DNA of 64,000 nt. Source: Tetrastigma voinierianum. Its lineage: Eukaryota; Streptophyta; Magnoliopsida; Vitales; Vitaceae. The number at the start of each line of letters is the position of its first letter. Position 1 is the first letter of the stretch. Positions 34,181 through 45,945 of this stretch are shown here, one piece after another. The notes beneath the pieces were generated by a model that had not been told where the DNA came from, ran no database searches, and was given only the letters and a program-made list of their open reading frames with translations. Both the position numbers and the translations under genes were made by a program. Where the stretch lies: contig JAEQBH010004562.1 in the NCBI GenBank assembly GCA_016808115.1, positions 62,001 through 126,000 on the forward strand, read 5' to 3'.

Positions 34181-35134
34181 ATATTTGATTGAAGTCCTTG
34201 TGTGGGATAACACACTATAGAAATCCATATTTTGTAGAAAGGACACAATTATATATTGAAACGCCAATCCTTTGCTTAAAGCAAAGATTATTTAGTTTGA
34301 TAAAGAAAAAAAAAAGGCATAGTATATATTGGATAGATGATGGGATAGAGTTAATTATTCCATCAATTATTTTATAAAATTTAATTAAAAATGGGGATGA
34401 AATATTGCATTCATTATTTTCTATCATAAAAAATAATAATAATATTCACCATCATCATCATCATGTACTTAGATAAATATATCTATCTGTTCTACGTAAT
34501 AATAATAATCACATCTCCCAGCTGACTATGGATAATGCTATAGACGGGATATCAATTTATCTTGCCTAATAGTTTGTTGAGAAAGATAATTAAAAGTAAA
34601 GCGAAAAGAAAAATAAGCTTTTTTCCTTACATTACGAGAAGCATGATGACAAACATCAGATATTCAACTGTTAGTTGGGAAAACATTAATAATTAAAAAT
34701 ATATATTAATGCATAGTAATACGACTGGAAGCGTCGGATGCATGTTGATGAATATTTTAAAGAAGGATTTTGTGGTAAATAAAAGAAACATCAATTATCA
34801 CCAGCTGATAAGCTGATTAACCTCAATATTTTAAGAAGTTGTCTTTGTATGTGGCGGAGCTTAGGAAGTTGCGTCAAGTGTTGGGGTATTATTGGGCTGA
34901 GCTAAGACTCGTGTCTTTTAAAAGAGCTGTGCTCTGAAGGTACCAACAACTATCTACAACTACCTCGTTGCATAAATAAACTCGCCAGGAAAGAGGTTCA
35001 CAGACATCTTTGTCTTTCATGTTGGAGCTTGCTTCTTAATAAATAAATTATTATCTATTATTCCCTGATCACTTGAGATTTTTCAATGCATGCACATTTT
35101 TAAAATCGATGCATATTAATAATTATTATATATT
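34181..35134. other. Mixed unique-looking sequence
   Basis: Short ATT and CAT microsatellites (34425-34465 and 34500) occur. From ~34880 to 35083 a stretch begins TGTTGGGGTATTATTGGGCT, has GCATAAATAAA (~34970), and ends ATTTTTCA. It could be a short solo LTR, but no target duplication was found. No ORF of note. Confidence 0.35.
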
Positions 35135-35818
35135 AATTGACTAGAGATATTATTCGATGTGAGCCCAAAGGGCCCTTACAGCTTTAAAACACGTTTATTA
35201 GGTTGAGAGGAGCTCATTCATATATATAATTAGGAAGTTTCTTCCTGATGTGGGATGTGACAAACACCTTACATGCAGACACAAACGTCCTCGATGTGTC
35301 ACATGGGATTATGGGACCAAACGGAGGCGCCCTATGGGGCCAAACGGGATGTACCTCCACATCGCCACATTGGGGTCAGAGATCGGCTCTCATACCATTC
35401 GTAATAGCTTGGAGCTAACCATGTAGATATTGCCTTTGGGCTGAGGGTCTTCATGACTTTAAAAGCGCATCTTCCTAGATTGAGAGGAGCCCATACGTAT
35501 ATAGTGTCAGTTTCTCCCTTATCCCGGTAATGGGATCTTCTGAACACCCCCATGCGGGACCTGACATCTCGTTGTGTCCCATGGGATATGGGGTCGAAGA
35601 GCAGATATCTCATGTTGGCCCAGAAGCAGGAATAGACCCCTACCAGCGAGGTCGAGAGGGATGAAACAGACTCGATCAACCATGCATATAGATATTGTCC
35701 ACTTTGGATCTAAGGAGCTGAAGCTGGCTTTAAAAAGCAACCTCTTAGGTTAAGAAGAGGTCCATATTTACAAAAGTTTGAGGAAGTTTCTCCCCCGATC
35801 ACGATGTGGGATGTGACA
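35135..35818 (-). mobile_element. Tandem TRIM: three LTRs and two internal segments
   Basis: LTR-like units of ~125-160 bp at ~35135-35262, 35400-35545 and ~35670-35818 share AGATATTG, CTTTAAAA, GAGAGGAG and an end like GATGTGGGATGTGACA. On the minus strand each would begin TGTCACATCCCACATC. Between the first two, minus strand TGGTATGAGAGCC (35385-35397) matches the initiator-Met tRNA primer site with one change. The organisation LTR-internal-LTR-internal-LTR indicates a recombined tandem copy. The family resembles a widespread dicot TRIM (from memory). Confidence 0.7.
35385..35397 (-). promoter_or_regulatory. Primer-binding site of the TRIM
   Basis: TGGTATGAGAGCC on the minus strand, immediately inside the LTR at 35400-35545. 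It differs by one base from the common initiator-Met PBS. Confidence 0.65.
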
Positions 35819-35978
35819 TAAAGAATGAAGACTTTTATGATATGATGATAGAAATGCTCCATCATTATATTTTAAATGAATTGTATTTACATGCGTAACG
35901 AAACAAATTGATACTCATCTACTAGAGCGAAAAAATAAAAAGAAAAGCATCTTTATCGACCCTGAATTTCTTATTATA
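35819..35978. other. Spacer with half of the AATGCTCCAT hairpin
   Basis: Contains GATAGAAATGCTCCATCATTATA, also found at ~14475 and ~46075 where the second arm is intact. Confidence 0.4.
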
Positions 35979-37635
35979 TGTAAAACCGAGGAATTTCAAT
36001 CTGCAGAAAAAATGTTTAAAAGCGGTAATTTCAATGGGAAAATCAAAAATTTTTCTGCATCTCAGATGATGAAACGGACTTCACCATTGGAATCGTCTTG
36101 CGAAATCTAGCCACCACGTCGAATTTCGTCGAATTCCAAAACATCTGGTCCCACGTTTTCAAGACAGCGAGAGTCCGCAGTGACCTCGGCACTTGTTAGA
36201 TGCTTCATAGAGCCACGTGTCAAATGGAGAACTGAAGTAAAGGGCCTAAGTGGGGCCCATGTGGCGACATGTTTCCCACTTAATAGGAAGAGGAAATCGA
36301 AGTTATGGATAAGAGGATAAGAAAATCCAAGGGAACTTGATAGGCGAGGATTGCGTGACAAGTGGTGGGTTGAGGCCACTCCTTAAGCTTAGGTGAGGGC
36401 TTGAAGGCGTAAAGGGGATTAGGGCAAGAAAGAAGCATTTTTCCCTCCTTTGGTTTCACACAAAGTGAGAAAAGATAAAGAGGAAGAAGCTCGACTTCTC
36501 TACGATCCACGGAGATCGATTGGAGTCGGTTTCGTCGAGCGAGAACTAAGATCATCTGCTCGAGAAAGGATACGCATGGGTAACAAAAGCACGAGATTTC
36601 GTTGAGGATTCAAGTGAGGAGTTCGGGAAATCAAGGGTTTTGGGTTTAGGAAGTGTCCACTGGCTTCTGGAGCCGACCTACGCGAGGTGAGTGTCTCCCT
36701 ATTGTTATTTTCTACCTTAAGGACTGCGTGGTCATGTCTTGCCCCAGCGAGGAGATGTTTAGTTGCATTTTGAACTATCAGCGATCTTGCCCGTTTTGGT
36801 CCTACCCATTAAATGGGACCTTAGGACTAGTTTTTGGGTGGGAAACAAAGAATTTGGTGAGATAGTAATCCTTCGGGTAAGTGTAGTCGCATTAGTGAGC
36901 AGTGTACGAATTACCGTCGGACCTCTATGACCCCAGGTTATGGTCCAGTTTACGAGAACGTAAGTAGCAAAGTCACGTCAGCGTAATACGTAAAATTGGA
37001 GTCATTCAAAGCTGGGTTTTGTCAGAGCTAGGTGACAGTCTTCTAGAATAAGTCTTTGTCAGATTGTTTGATCAGTGGTGAAATTTTTAAAATTTGTGTC
37101 AGTCGACTAGATGAAAGTTTGTCTGCACACAGGTTTGTAGGCTAATTATTGATCTGCCCAGGATAAGGTGCTATTTGGTTGGAGTCAGTCAGCTAAGTGA
37201 AAGTTTGTTTGTCTAGTTAGGTTTGTGACTAGGTGACAATGCGCCGGATAGGTCTTTGCCAGTTGGAGTCCGTCCCAATTTGGAGTGAAATTTGATAGAC
37301 TAGGTCCGTCCCAGCTAGGTGAAGTCTGTCCTGCATTGTAGGTCGATTTGTTGTGTGAAACCTCGACTTTGGCCAGCCATAAATTCTTCTTAGAACTGTT
37401 TGGTGTTCTTGGACTCTATAGAAATCGAGACAAGATTCCCGACCATGCTGTGTAGGATAGTGGATAATCATAACTTTGCTTAAAATCTATGTTTTGCACC
37501 AAGTGTGTCGATTGCTTGGTTATGTCAATGTGAATAGCCAAGTTTTGACATGACCATTGCATGGAATGTTGTAGGCTATTATATGGGGTAGGAATTGCCA
37601 TGAGTTAGCTGAGTGATTCATCGCACAGTAGGGTC

Positions 37636-39050
37636 TGAAATCAACAAAATTTATACTGGATTGCTCCTACTGCAGTATCGTAACTACTAAATTATAGTGG
37701 CTCTAGGATCGAACCTGGGGACCAGGTTTCGTCTTACAAATGACTTATTATAATGATTCAAAATGGTGAGGCTTTCATTTTGGATTTTCGGTTGCATAAA
37801 AGTGTGATTTGTTGTTATCCACTAAGAAAACTAGCTTAAAAGTAGTTTAAAATAAGATGTAAAAAGAGACCTTGAAGTTTTGAATTCATAGTTTGGTATG
37901 ATGGGGTTGTAGAGAGGTGTCTGGGTTAATTTCACTCACATTAGGAACCAGTGACATATAGTCAATTTCAAAATCGGATCTTTGTTTAATTTTAAAGCCA
38001 ACCCTTGGCCCATTCCTATTTGAACCATATCATTCTGCGGGCATTTGTATTCTGTAGTTGAAAATAAAGCATTTAACCTACTTTATTAACCGTAAATGAC
38101 ATCTAATGGATGTCGATGTATCTGCCGTAAGAGCCTACTTGTAGACAAATAGCATTAAACCTAGTTTGGAAAGTTTGAAAAAAATGCGCGATGCACAGCT
38201 TCATGAAACCGGAACACACCTGAAGCCCATCAACCAACTGGCAACCCTCATAACTAAGGTTTTGAGGAAGCAGCGAACATCCTTTGAGTTGTCATCCTCG
38301 AGGGTGTGTTTGGCAACTGAAAATGAGGGAAAGAGAGGAGAGAGAAGAAGAAAGAAAATGGGGGCAAGAAGCAGGAGCACCAAATGAAGCCGTGTGTGAA
38401 ATGAATAGTTAAGGTTACAAAATATTTCATAACATGGCTTATATAGCCCCCTGGAAACATGCGAAAATACCAAACTAACCTAAATAATATGATTACATTG
38501 AGGGCAAAAGAGGAATAAATCAAAACGGAGTCGTTTGGATCAAAAAAACACGATGCAAAATTTTCGCTATGCACAGTAATTTTCGCTACATAGGAAAAAT
38601 TCGCTATGATAGCGAAATTTCACTATCATAGCGAAATTTCACTATGTAACGAAAATTCAGCTATAGTGAAAATTTCTCTATGATTGCGAAAATTTCGCTA
38701 TCATTCTTGTGTTCGCTAATACTGGGAAATTACCAATCTTCTCACTGCTGCTGCTGCATCACTGGCTGCAGCTATTGCATCTTCGACATATTTCTTCATC
38801 CATGGTTGATGAAATCGATGAGAATTCATACAAACTCGGCATAAATCGGCATAATTTTAAGTGCGAGCTTGATATGATGGTAAAGGTTTACGAAACCTGC
38901 GAGCTACCAAAAGCGACCTCGAAACAAAATCAATGAGCGCTAATCGGACCACCCTTGCATTGTCAATGCTTAAATAATATGATTGAATGCATAAAACACT
39001 CAAAACCTATGTAAATAGGACTCAAAATAGCACTTTTAGAGTCTTAATCA
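37636..39050 (-). mobile_element. Solo LTR, Tat/Ogre-like
   Basis: 1415 bp. On the minus strand it starts TGATTAAGACTCTAAAAGTG and ends TTGATTTCA. It includes a TATA box (GGCTATATAAGCC, palindromic, ~38437-38449) and, near the end, CCTAGAGCCACTATAA, all typical of Tat/Ogre LTRs (from memory). The flanking bases GGGTC and GGAGA are not a clean duplication. No internal region, so a solo LTR inside copy C. Confidence 0.65.
38565..38705. repeat. Palindromic TAGCGAAA minisatellite
   Basis: About seven degenerate units of the kind TTCGCTAT-GATAGCGAAATTTCACTA within the Tat-like LTR. TTTCGCTA and TAGCGAAA alternate, so the tract can fold on itself. Confidence 0.7.
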
Positions 39051-39579
39051 GGAGAATTTGTATGACATTATTTGTTTAGTCATGGATTGATGGATGCTAT
39101 TATGCTTGATACGACATCTATATATATATTTCAGTGAAATATATGGAGACTTATATGCTTGCGATATATGTTTGCATAGTAATTGACATGGAGTACAACT
39201 AATGAGAATAGTTCATCTAGTGTGCATCATACCTTCTTAACATGAGAAATTGCGGTGACATTAGCATTGCATATGCATAGGGACATCAGCATGTTGGGTG
39301 TGTGTGCATGGGTATGGTCATCCGTCATCAATGTTAATAAATGGGTAGTGAGCTTGTACTTGGACGACGTCCAATAAATGACTCACGGTTCAAAGCATAA
39401 AGTGAAATATAATTAATGTGTGTTGGGCGAATCAAGAAGGGGGTCGTTAATCCCCTCAGGTGAAAAGATTGGAACATTAGGTGTAAGAGACTCGCAGTGT
39501 GATCCGAAAAGTTCATTGCCCAAAGAAGACACATGGTAATGGTATCTTTGGAACAGCATGTGTGATAGGACTCGGGTTG

Positions 39580-41063
39580 ACTTAGGATTAGTTGCCATTG
39601 GCACTTGCATTTGGAGTCTTTGGTGAGTGATAAGGGCTCATTTGTCTGCACGTCATTGGTACTACCAGTGACGATTGTCACACTTGGCATAGGCATGTGT
39701 GAGGGAGTCGGTGAGTGACTCGGGATATGGGCATGAAGACATTCCATGCATGACATACGACATTCATGTAGACATTTTCACTTGGATTTGTATTGTTTGG
39801 TTTTACCATTGTATGAGCACTTAGGTGGGTAGTAACCCTTGAAGGAGATTATCACTACTTAGCTTTGCTCACCCCATTGTGGGAACCCCCCTTTCAGGTA
39901 TAAGTCAGGTGCAGGCGGTTGACCCGCATTCAGGACCACACCTATGAAGAAATCCGGATGTGGCTTTGGACCACATTTTGTATATGTATATTAGAACAAT
40001 CAGTTTTAATATATCATTTTTATATAAAGTGTGTATAATTGAACTCTTATAAACATATCACTTTCCATAGTTGCATATAGTATTGGTGTATGGTTGAATG
40101 GGGTCGAGTGGTCGCCATAACTCATGAATGACTTGGTGTTGTATATTGAGCCCGGATGGGTCATGTGATGTATTGTTATCAGGTTGTATTTTGGGATAGA
40201 GCTTCAGCCTGAGAGGAGACTGCAGTAGATTTTCTTCGAAGTATGGATCCTAAGATAGTGGACATAGTCAGGTGTGGCATCGGGTTGCGGTGCCACCTTT
40301 AGGTTTCCACAGTTCGGATTATCGGACCGGGATCAGTCGTAAAGTGACAGGATTGATTATATTGGCACTTGCATTAGATGTGGTGTTGTGGGGCTGGTAT
40401 ATGTCAAGTCATTAGTACTACGATGTGATTACGCAGCATAGGCATGTGAAGTGATGAGTAAACTCGGGATATGGGCATGAAGACATTCCATGCATGACTA
40501 TCTGACATTCATGTGTGGGCGTACCTTGGATTTGTATTGTTTTGGTTTCTCCATTGTGTGACACTTAGGTGGGTGTGCTTATATAGGAATTTATCTGCGG
40601 CTTTGCTCACCCACGTTGTCTTCAGGACCCACAGTATGATTGGTGCCCAGTAGTTGACCGCGTGAGATATACCCCCGAAGAAATCAGGATGTAGCTTTGG
40701 TTATATTTATGTATGTGACAAATCAGTTTTTAATATATCATTTTGTATAATTGTATAATTGAACTCTTTTAAACATATCACTACATAGTTGCATATATGA
40801 GTATTCAAAATTTGCATAGTTAGATGAGGTGAGTGAAGTCGCTACTTATTTCATGAATGGCGGTGCGGTATATTGAGACTGACCCGGTGCATGTGATATG
40901 TTGTTATCGGAGTTGTGTTTTGGGTTAAGAGCTTCCTTGCAGGAGGACTATATCAGTTTTACATTAATTAGCGGATCCGAATCGTAGGATGATGGTGTGG
41001 CATCGAGTTGCAGGCCTGGTTTCCAGGGTTGGTTGTCAGCGGGACCGGGATAGGGGTGTCACA
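39580..41063 (+). repeat. Tandem duplication inside copy C
   Basis: 39580-40345 and 40346-41063 repeat the same LTR 3' portion. ATTGGCACTTGCATT occurs at 39595 and 40360, ACTCGGGATATGGGCATGAA at ~39719 and 40463, and ACCGGGAT at ~40328 and 41045. Confidence 0.75.
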
Positions 41064-43389
41064 CATTATCCTATCCATATAAAGACCCCAGTTGGATCGA
41101 TTTCACATGTAAAGCGTTCTAATTTAGTTGTATCTCAGGCATTAGGTGATTGGATGTGAATAAAATGGATTCATGAATTGAATTAAATTGTATTGTAATG
41201 TTCCTCTTGCTCGATTTTAGGATCGGTCAAAACTTGCTTGATTGATTATGCTGAAGCAGATTTTCTTGTTCATGACTTGCATAGAAAGGGAACGGTTGAG
41301 AGAGATCAGGGATCGAGGCAGCACCTCTTAATTAAAAATGAGGCTAAACCCATTTGATAGTTTCAGCCTAATAACAACGATTGCTTTTGCTGCATTTTCA
41401 TCTTGTGGTTACGGAGAAGATGATGGCGGCGCGATTATCGAGCGGCTTTCAAGCATTTGTTGTGACTTGTGGCGGATACATAGCATGTTATCTTCCACTG
41501 TAACTCCCTTTGTTTCTTCGGCACCTGCCAACGTGGATGTCTGGGGAAGTTGGGTTTTGGTGCAAAGACCTTTTATTCAAAAAATAAAATTAAAGTGATT
41601 CTAGACCCGCATTTGAAACTTGTTTAAAATGGCTCCTCGCGGCTTTATTTTCAAACAAAAGTCGCGGACTATTGAGCCCGACTTAGAGGGTTTCTTAAAA
41701 ACTCACTTATTTTGGAACTGTTTGTGTGATTGGATGAGAATGTGTGCTTTCTGTAGTTTTGTATGTTTGTTTTGATGTTTAAAAGCGGATCGGTCATTGA
41801 GCGGAAGATTATTAGTTCATGGTTGTAAGTTTGACTGGTGATCGGACTACGATCGGCGGTAAATAATAATTATATATTTTGTAATATTATTAAAAATTAA
41901 AAATATTTAAATATATGTATATATATATATATTAATTTTATAAAATGAAATAAATTTAATATTTAAATTCGAATATATTTAATTATTTGAAAATGTTAAC
42001 TAATCTAACATATATATTTATTTGCAATCTTATGACCTGACTAATGCGTCATTCAATTGATTACATGTATTAACTTTTAGTGAAAGAATGTGAGTTAAAC
42101 TTTTACTAAGTAGTTGTTTTAACCCTTCACACTTTCACAAGTGTTTCCCTTGCCTTCACCAGTCATTTGGAAGTTTACAAGAGCAGAGAGGTTTAATATA
42201 TACCACAGGGATCGACAAAGTTGTTGGTCCATGGATGGCCAATTCTAAAAACTTTGCTCAACCTACCTAGTAGAGTGGGTTGTGGTCTTTTTAAAGGCAT
42301 CTTTGCAAAAGATAGGGGAGAGAGATCGCTCGGTTTCCTCTCTCATTGTCAGTTTGTGTGATTTTCCACTCATTAGAAAGAATTAATGTGAAATTTCTCT
42401 AGAAATTCAAAATTCTCTAGAATTGTTGAATTCTATCTTAAAATAACAGAATTAATTCTTTGGAAATCCTTACGGAAGCTACCCTCAAGCTCTCTATGAT
42501 TGAATCATATGTTTGAGCTTCCAAACATCAAATTCATAGTAAAGCTTCAAACTCAAACTAGAGTCCCAAGAATAATCTCATTTATTTCATCTTCGTAGCA
42601 CCAGTAGAAAGTACTAAAGCCATGAAAAACACGAACTCGATAAGAACATGTAGCAAGGATTGGGACTTACCGATATTGAGATTAGGTAAAGTGAGTTTAC
42701 CACTGCCAAAGGACTGTGGTGGGTTAAGTATAGAAAATTGTCTTTTTTGAGCAGGTAATCACATAAAGGGATTCTTGAGGGAGACATAATGGAAAGCAGA
42801 ATAATTGGATTAATTAATTAATTCCCCAACTAGCCCTTGAGATTACATTTTGGAGCCTTTTATATAGACATCAGACCTTTGTCCAACCTCACTAAGCCAT
42901 TTTAAGTTTGTATTAATGATCTAATTATGGATACGATTATATTGCATAGGATAGTCTGAATGTAGAGATTTTCATGTTGTGTTAAATATGAGTGAAGTTA
43001 TATTACAGTACCTGTTATAGTAATGTTATATGCATATTACATTAATGTTTTAGGTGTTACGTTAAGCTCAAACTTTATTTTAAAGTTGGTCAAATTTATA
43101 TTACTGGTTTCTGATTCAAATATCCACTCTCTGTTCAATCCTTGTGAAAAGAATTAAAAGGTGTGTATTTCTAGATAAAAAAAAAAAAAAAGAAAAAAAG
43201 GTTGCTCCTGACATATAGACCTCCTTTAAGAAACCGATTACATCTTTGTGGTTATTTTTTTTTTGGATCATTTATTTTGTTGATGCAGCTTGGCTGAAAG
43301 AATGGCTAGTGTTTATTTGGGTTTTTTTATGTTGTTTAGTGAACATACTTAAAAATCATTTTTAAAGTAAAATAAATTTGCCACTATAG
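41064..43389. other. Unassigned region
   Basis: Moderately GC-balanced at 41080-41840, then AT-rich. A plus-strand TATA-like TATAAAG (41078) lies just outside copy C. A short frame from 41420 reads MMAARLSSGFQAFVVTCGGYIA and stops after 26 codons; it may be a gene relic but is not recognised. A (TA)n tract lies at ~41915-41930. A minus-strand TATATAAAA (42858-42866) and downstream sequence resemble an LTR promoter, but no boundaries are found. Confidence 0.3.
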
Positions 43390-45430
43390 TGTTGGTTGAA
43401 ACCCTATAAATTTTTCTAGATCTCAAATGACGAAACAAACAACCGTAGAATTAGATCTCTGAAATCTAGTTACCTAAGGCGATTTAGTTAATTTGATTGA
43501 AACACTATAATTTTCTAAATCTGAATGACAAATAGATAGCACCAAATTAGATCTCATGAAGTCTAGATTAGGCGAATTTCATTGAATTCTGAGATAGTCA
43601 AAATTTCATGTTTTTCAAGGCAACATGTGTTGGGTGACACATGGCATGGTGTATGGGCCATAAAGTGACACTTGGCTTGATTAAGTGGTGTCATAGTGAC
43701 ACATGGCAGGACACATGGCATTTGACACATGCCATGTGGTGACACATGGCTTGAGAATCGTCATGTGTCAAGGTTATGCAAAGTGAGAGGATGTGAGAGT
43801 GGGGGAGGAAATCAGTTCGGTAAAGGAAAAGAAAGAGAGAAAGGGAATAGAGAAAAGAGAAAGGAGAAAGAAGGGAGAAAGGAAAGGAGAGGAAGGGCCG
43901 ACGGTTTCTTCCTGTATCCTGCGACACCTTTCCCGTAGTCGGGTCGTTGGACGGGTAAGTCGGGTCCTACGTGACGAGGGCTATGCTCGAGGTGAGGATC
44001 CCTCCACACTTTTGTTTATTTTCCACCACAGGGCTGTGTATGGTGTGTTTTTGCCCCTAAGAAATTGTTTGTGGAATTATTGGAATAGAGAATCTTAGAT
44101 TTTATCCTTTACACTTGCTAGACTTTAGGATAAGTTTTAAGTCAGGAAAATGAGGGACTTTGGACTCGTGTCCTTCATAGAAGTTTTAGCTGGATTTGTG
44201 AACTTTATGTTAGACTTTTGAATCACCTGAATTGGACCTCTACAACCCTATTCATAGTCCATTTCTCGGGATTGCAGTAGCTTAGGCTGTTTCTCAATTT
44301 GTGTCCAAATTTCGGGACTAATTTTTGGTGTTGATTTCAAACCGATTTTGGGACTGATTTGAGACCGTTCCATGGCTTGTTATGTGACCTAATTATGGTA
44401 TGTTTGAGAACGGCGTTGTGGCCTGTGTGTAAATTGTGATTTAGATTGATTTTATGGTATTTAGAGTCATGGTTGAGGCCGAATTGTTGTCGGGTTTGTG
44501 GCTAGGTGTATGGCCTGTTTGTGGTCCCTTGTGACCGGTTTATATAGCCTACGTATGGTCTAATCATGATGCTATGTTGTATAAATGTTAACATGTGTGC
44601 AATCATATTGACATTGAATGAATGATGTTTGGAATTGCAAGCATGTGTTATAATTGTTTAAGGTACATAGTATATGCATAAATTAAATTGTCCATATAGC
44701 ATTCATCATATATGTTACATGAGTATAGACATCTGATGGCGCATTAGATTGCATTTATGCATAGGAACATCGCGGGACATGGGTGTGAGTGCATGATATG
44801 AATGAACAGGTGTAGTGATTGATTGAGTGGTTTCGGTACCATTGAATGAGAAAGTTAATGAGTCGCGCGATTGCTTATGAAAAATGAAAATGTGTTGAGA
44901 ATAGCAAGTAGGGATAGACACCCCCTCGGGTGAAATATTCGGTACATGTGGGTTATATATATTTCGGCGGTGGAGGCTTGTAAATTTATGGAGAGGCGTG
45001 GCTTTGAGGTGGGACCACTGAAATTCACTACCATAAAAGACACATGTTACATTAATAAAATGATCATAGATTAAACATCATGAAGTTTGATGATTTCAAA
45101 AACTTTATTTTGTTTAAAGTGATCATTGGATGAAATTCATCGACGATGGATGTTATCACACATTATTGTCATTGTGTGATTGGAGTCTATGATGACTTGG
45201 ACTTTTCTTGCATTGAGTGAGTCTCATCTCATTTCATGGCATGGCGTCTGTGTCCATTAAAGTGCATCATTACGTGGAATGTTGATATATGTGTGAATGT
45301 GTCAGTGAACATTGGGTAATAACCTTTGTAGGAGTCTCTACAGTAGGCGTGGCTCACCTTTATGGGAAAACATTTGAGAAATTAAGGTGGAAGACCACTT
45401 ACTTGTTGAAGGAAGCAAACTAGCTAGGCT
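43390..45430 (+). mobile_element. Family L LTR, 3'-truncated (copy D)
   Basis: Begins near TGTTGGTTGAAACCC, with the early LTR phrase (AGATCTCAAATGACGAAAC) present twice about 95 bp apart (43425 and 43515, a local duplication). From 44737 it follows copy A closely to ~45425 (GAAGCAAACTAGCT), then jumps to the inverted piece at 45440. About 1.4 kb of the LTR 3' end is missing. Confidence 0.6.
43636..43750 (+). repeat. GACACATGGC repeat cluster
   Basis: GACACATGGC or a one-base variant occurs at 43636, 43667, 43698, 43710, 43724 and 43741, spaced irregularly, within copy D. Confidence 0.7.
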
Positions 45431-45439
45431 CCATTGTAT

Positions 45440-45945
45440 CTGAGCCCGGGAATTTTGCACTGTGGTTCTCTTCTTATATTTTTTTCTTCCTTTTTCCCTC
45501 TTTTATGGTTTTCCTTTCTTCCTCTCTAGAACTAATCTCACCAGGGAAGAACTCCTTCAGTTCTGATTTCTACCCTATAATAGACCAATTCTCATGGTAC
45601 TTGACACATGGTGACCATGTAGTATCCTCCAAATAACCATTTTCAACCCTTCCCACTAATTTGCAAGCATTCTAGGAGTATGACACTTGGCCACTTAGGT
45701 TCCAAGTGTTCCCTAAGCCTGGTGCCACGTGGCATGCACTCTCGTGCAACATGTCACCCCGTGATTGTCCCGTTATACCTCGAAATACGTGCAACTCTTA
45801 CTATCTCGGAATTCGACGAAATTCGAATGTGTATCTAGATTTTGTGAGACTAACTCAACGGCGTGATCCGTGTCATCATTTGAGATCTAGAGAATTTCCA
45901 GGTTTGCAACCTAGTTCTATCGGTTTACTTTATCCGAAGTCTCAC
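45440..45945 (-). mobile_element. Inverted 5' part of a family L-like LTR, copy 2
   Basis: Duplicate of 13845-14345. Retains the GAATTCGACGAAATTCGAAT phrase, the reverse complement of the family L start region, which is shortened in copy 1. Confidence 0.6.

Larger units (their letters stand above)
35979..41063 (+). mobile_element. Family L LTR (copy C), enlarged
   Basis: Starts TGTAAAACCGAGG and ends GGGGTGTCACA. It is 5085 bp long, but 1415 bp is a nested solo LTR (37636-39050) and ~720 bp is an internal tandem duplication, leaving about the 2.9-3.0 kb of copies B and E. Degenerate repeats of GTCAG-CTA-GTGAAAGT-TGTC lie at 37010-37340. Confidence 0.65.

Noticed and set aside
34880..35083. 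Copia-type solo LTR
   Set aside because: TG/CA-like ends and a TATA-like site are seen, but no target duplication and no second copy in the window.
35135..35818. Cassandra-type element with 5S rRNA promoter
   Set aside because: No 5S-like internal promoter sequence is visible in the LTRs.
41420..41500. Start of a gene reading MMAARLSSGF
   Set aside because: It stops after 26 codons, no convincing splice donor in frame, and no family is recognised.
43636..43750. CRISPR-like array
   Set aside because: Repeats are 10 bp with irregular spacing in a plant LTR. There is no array structure.
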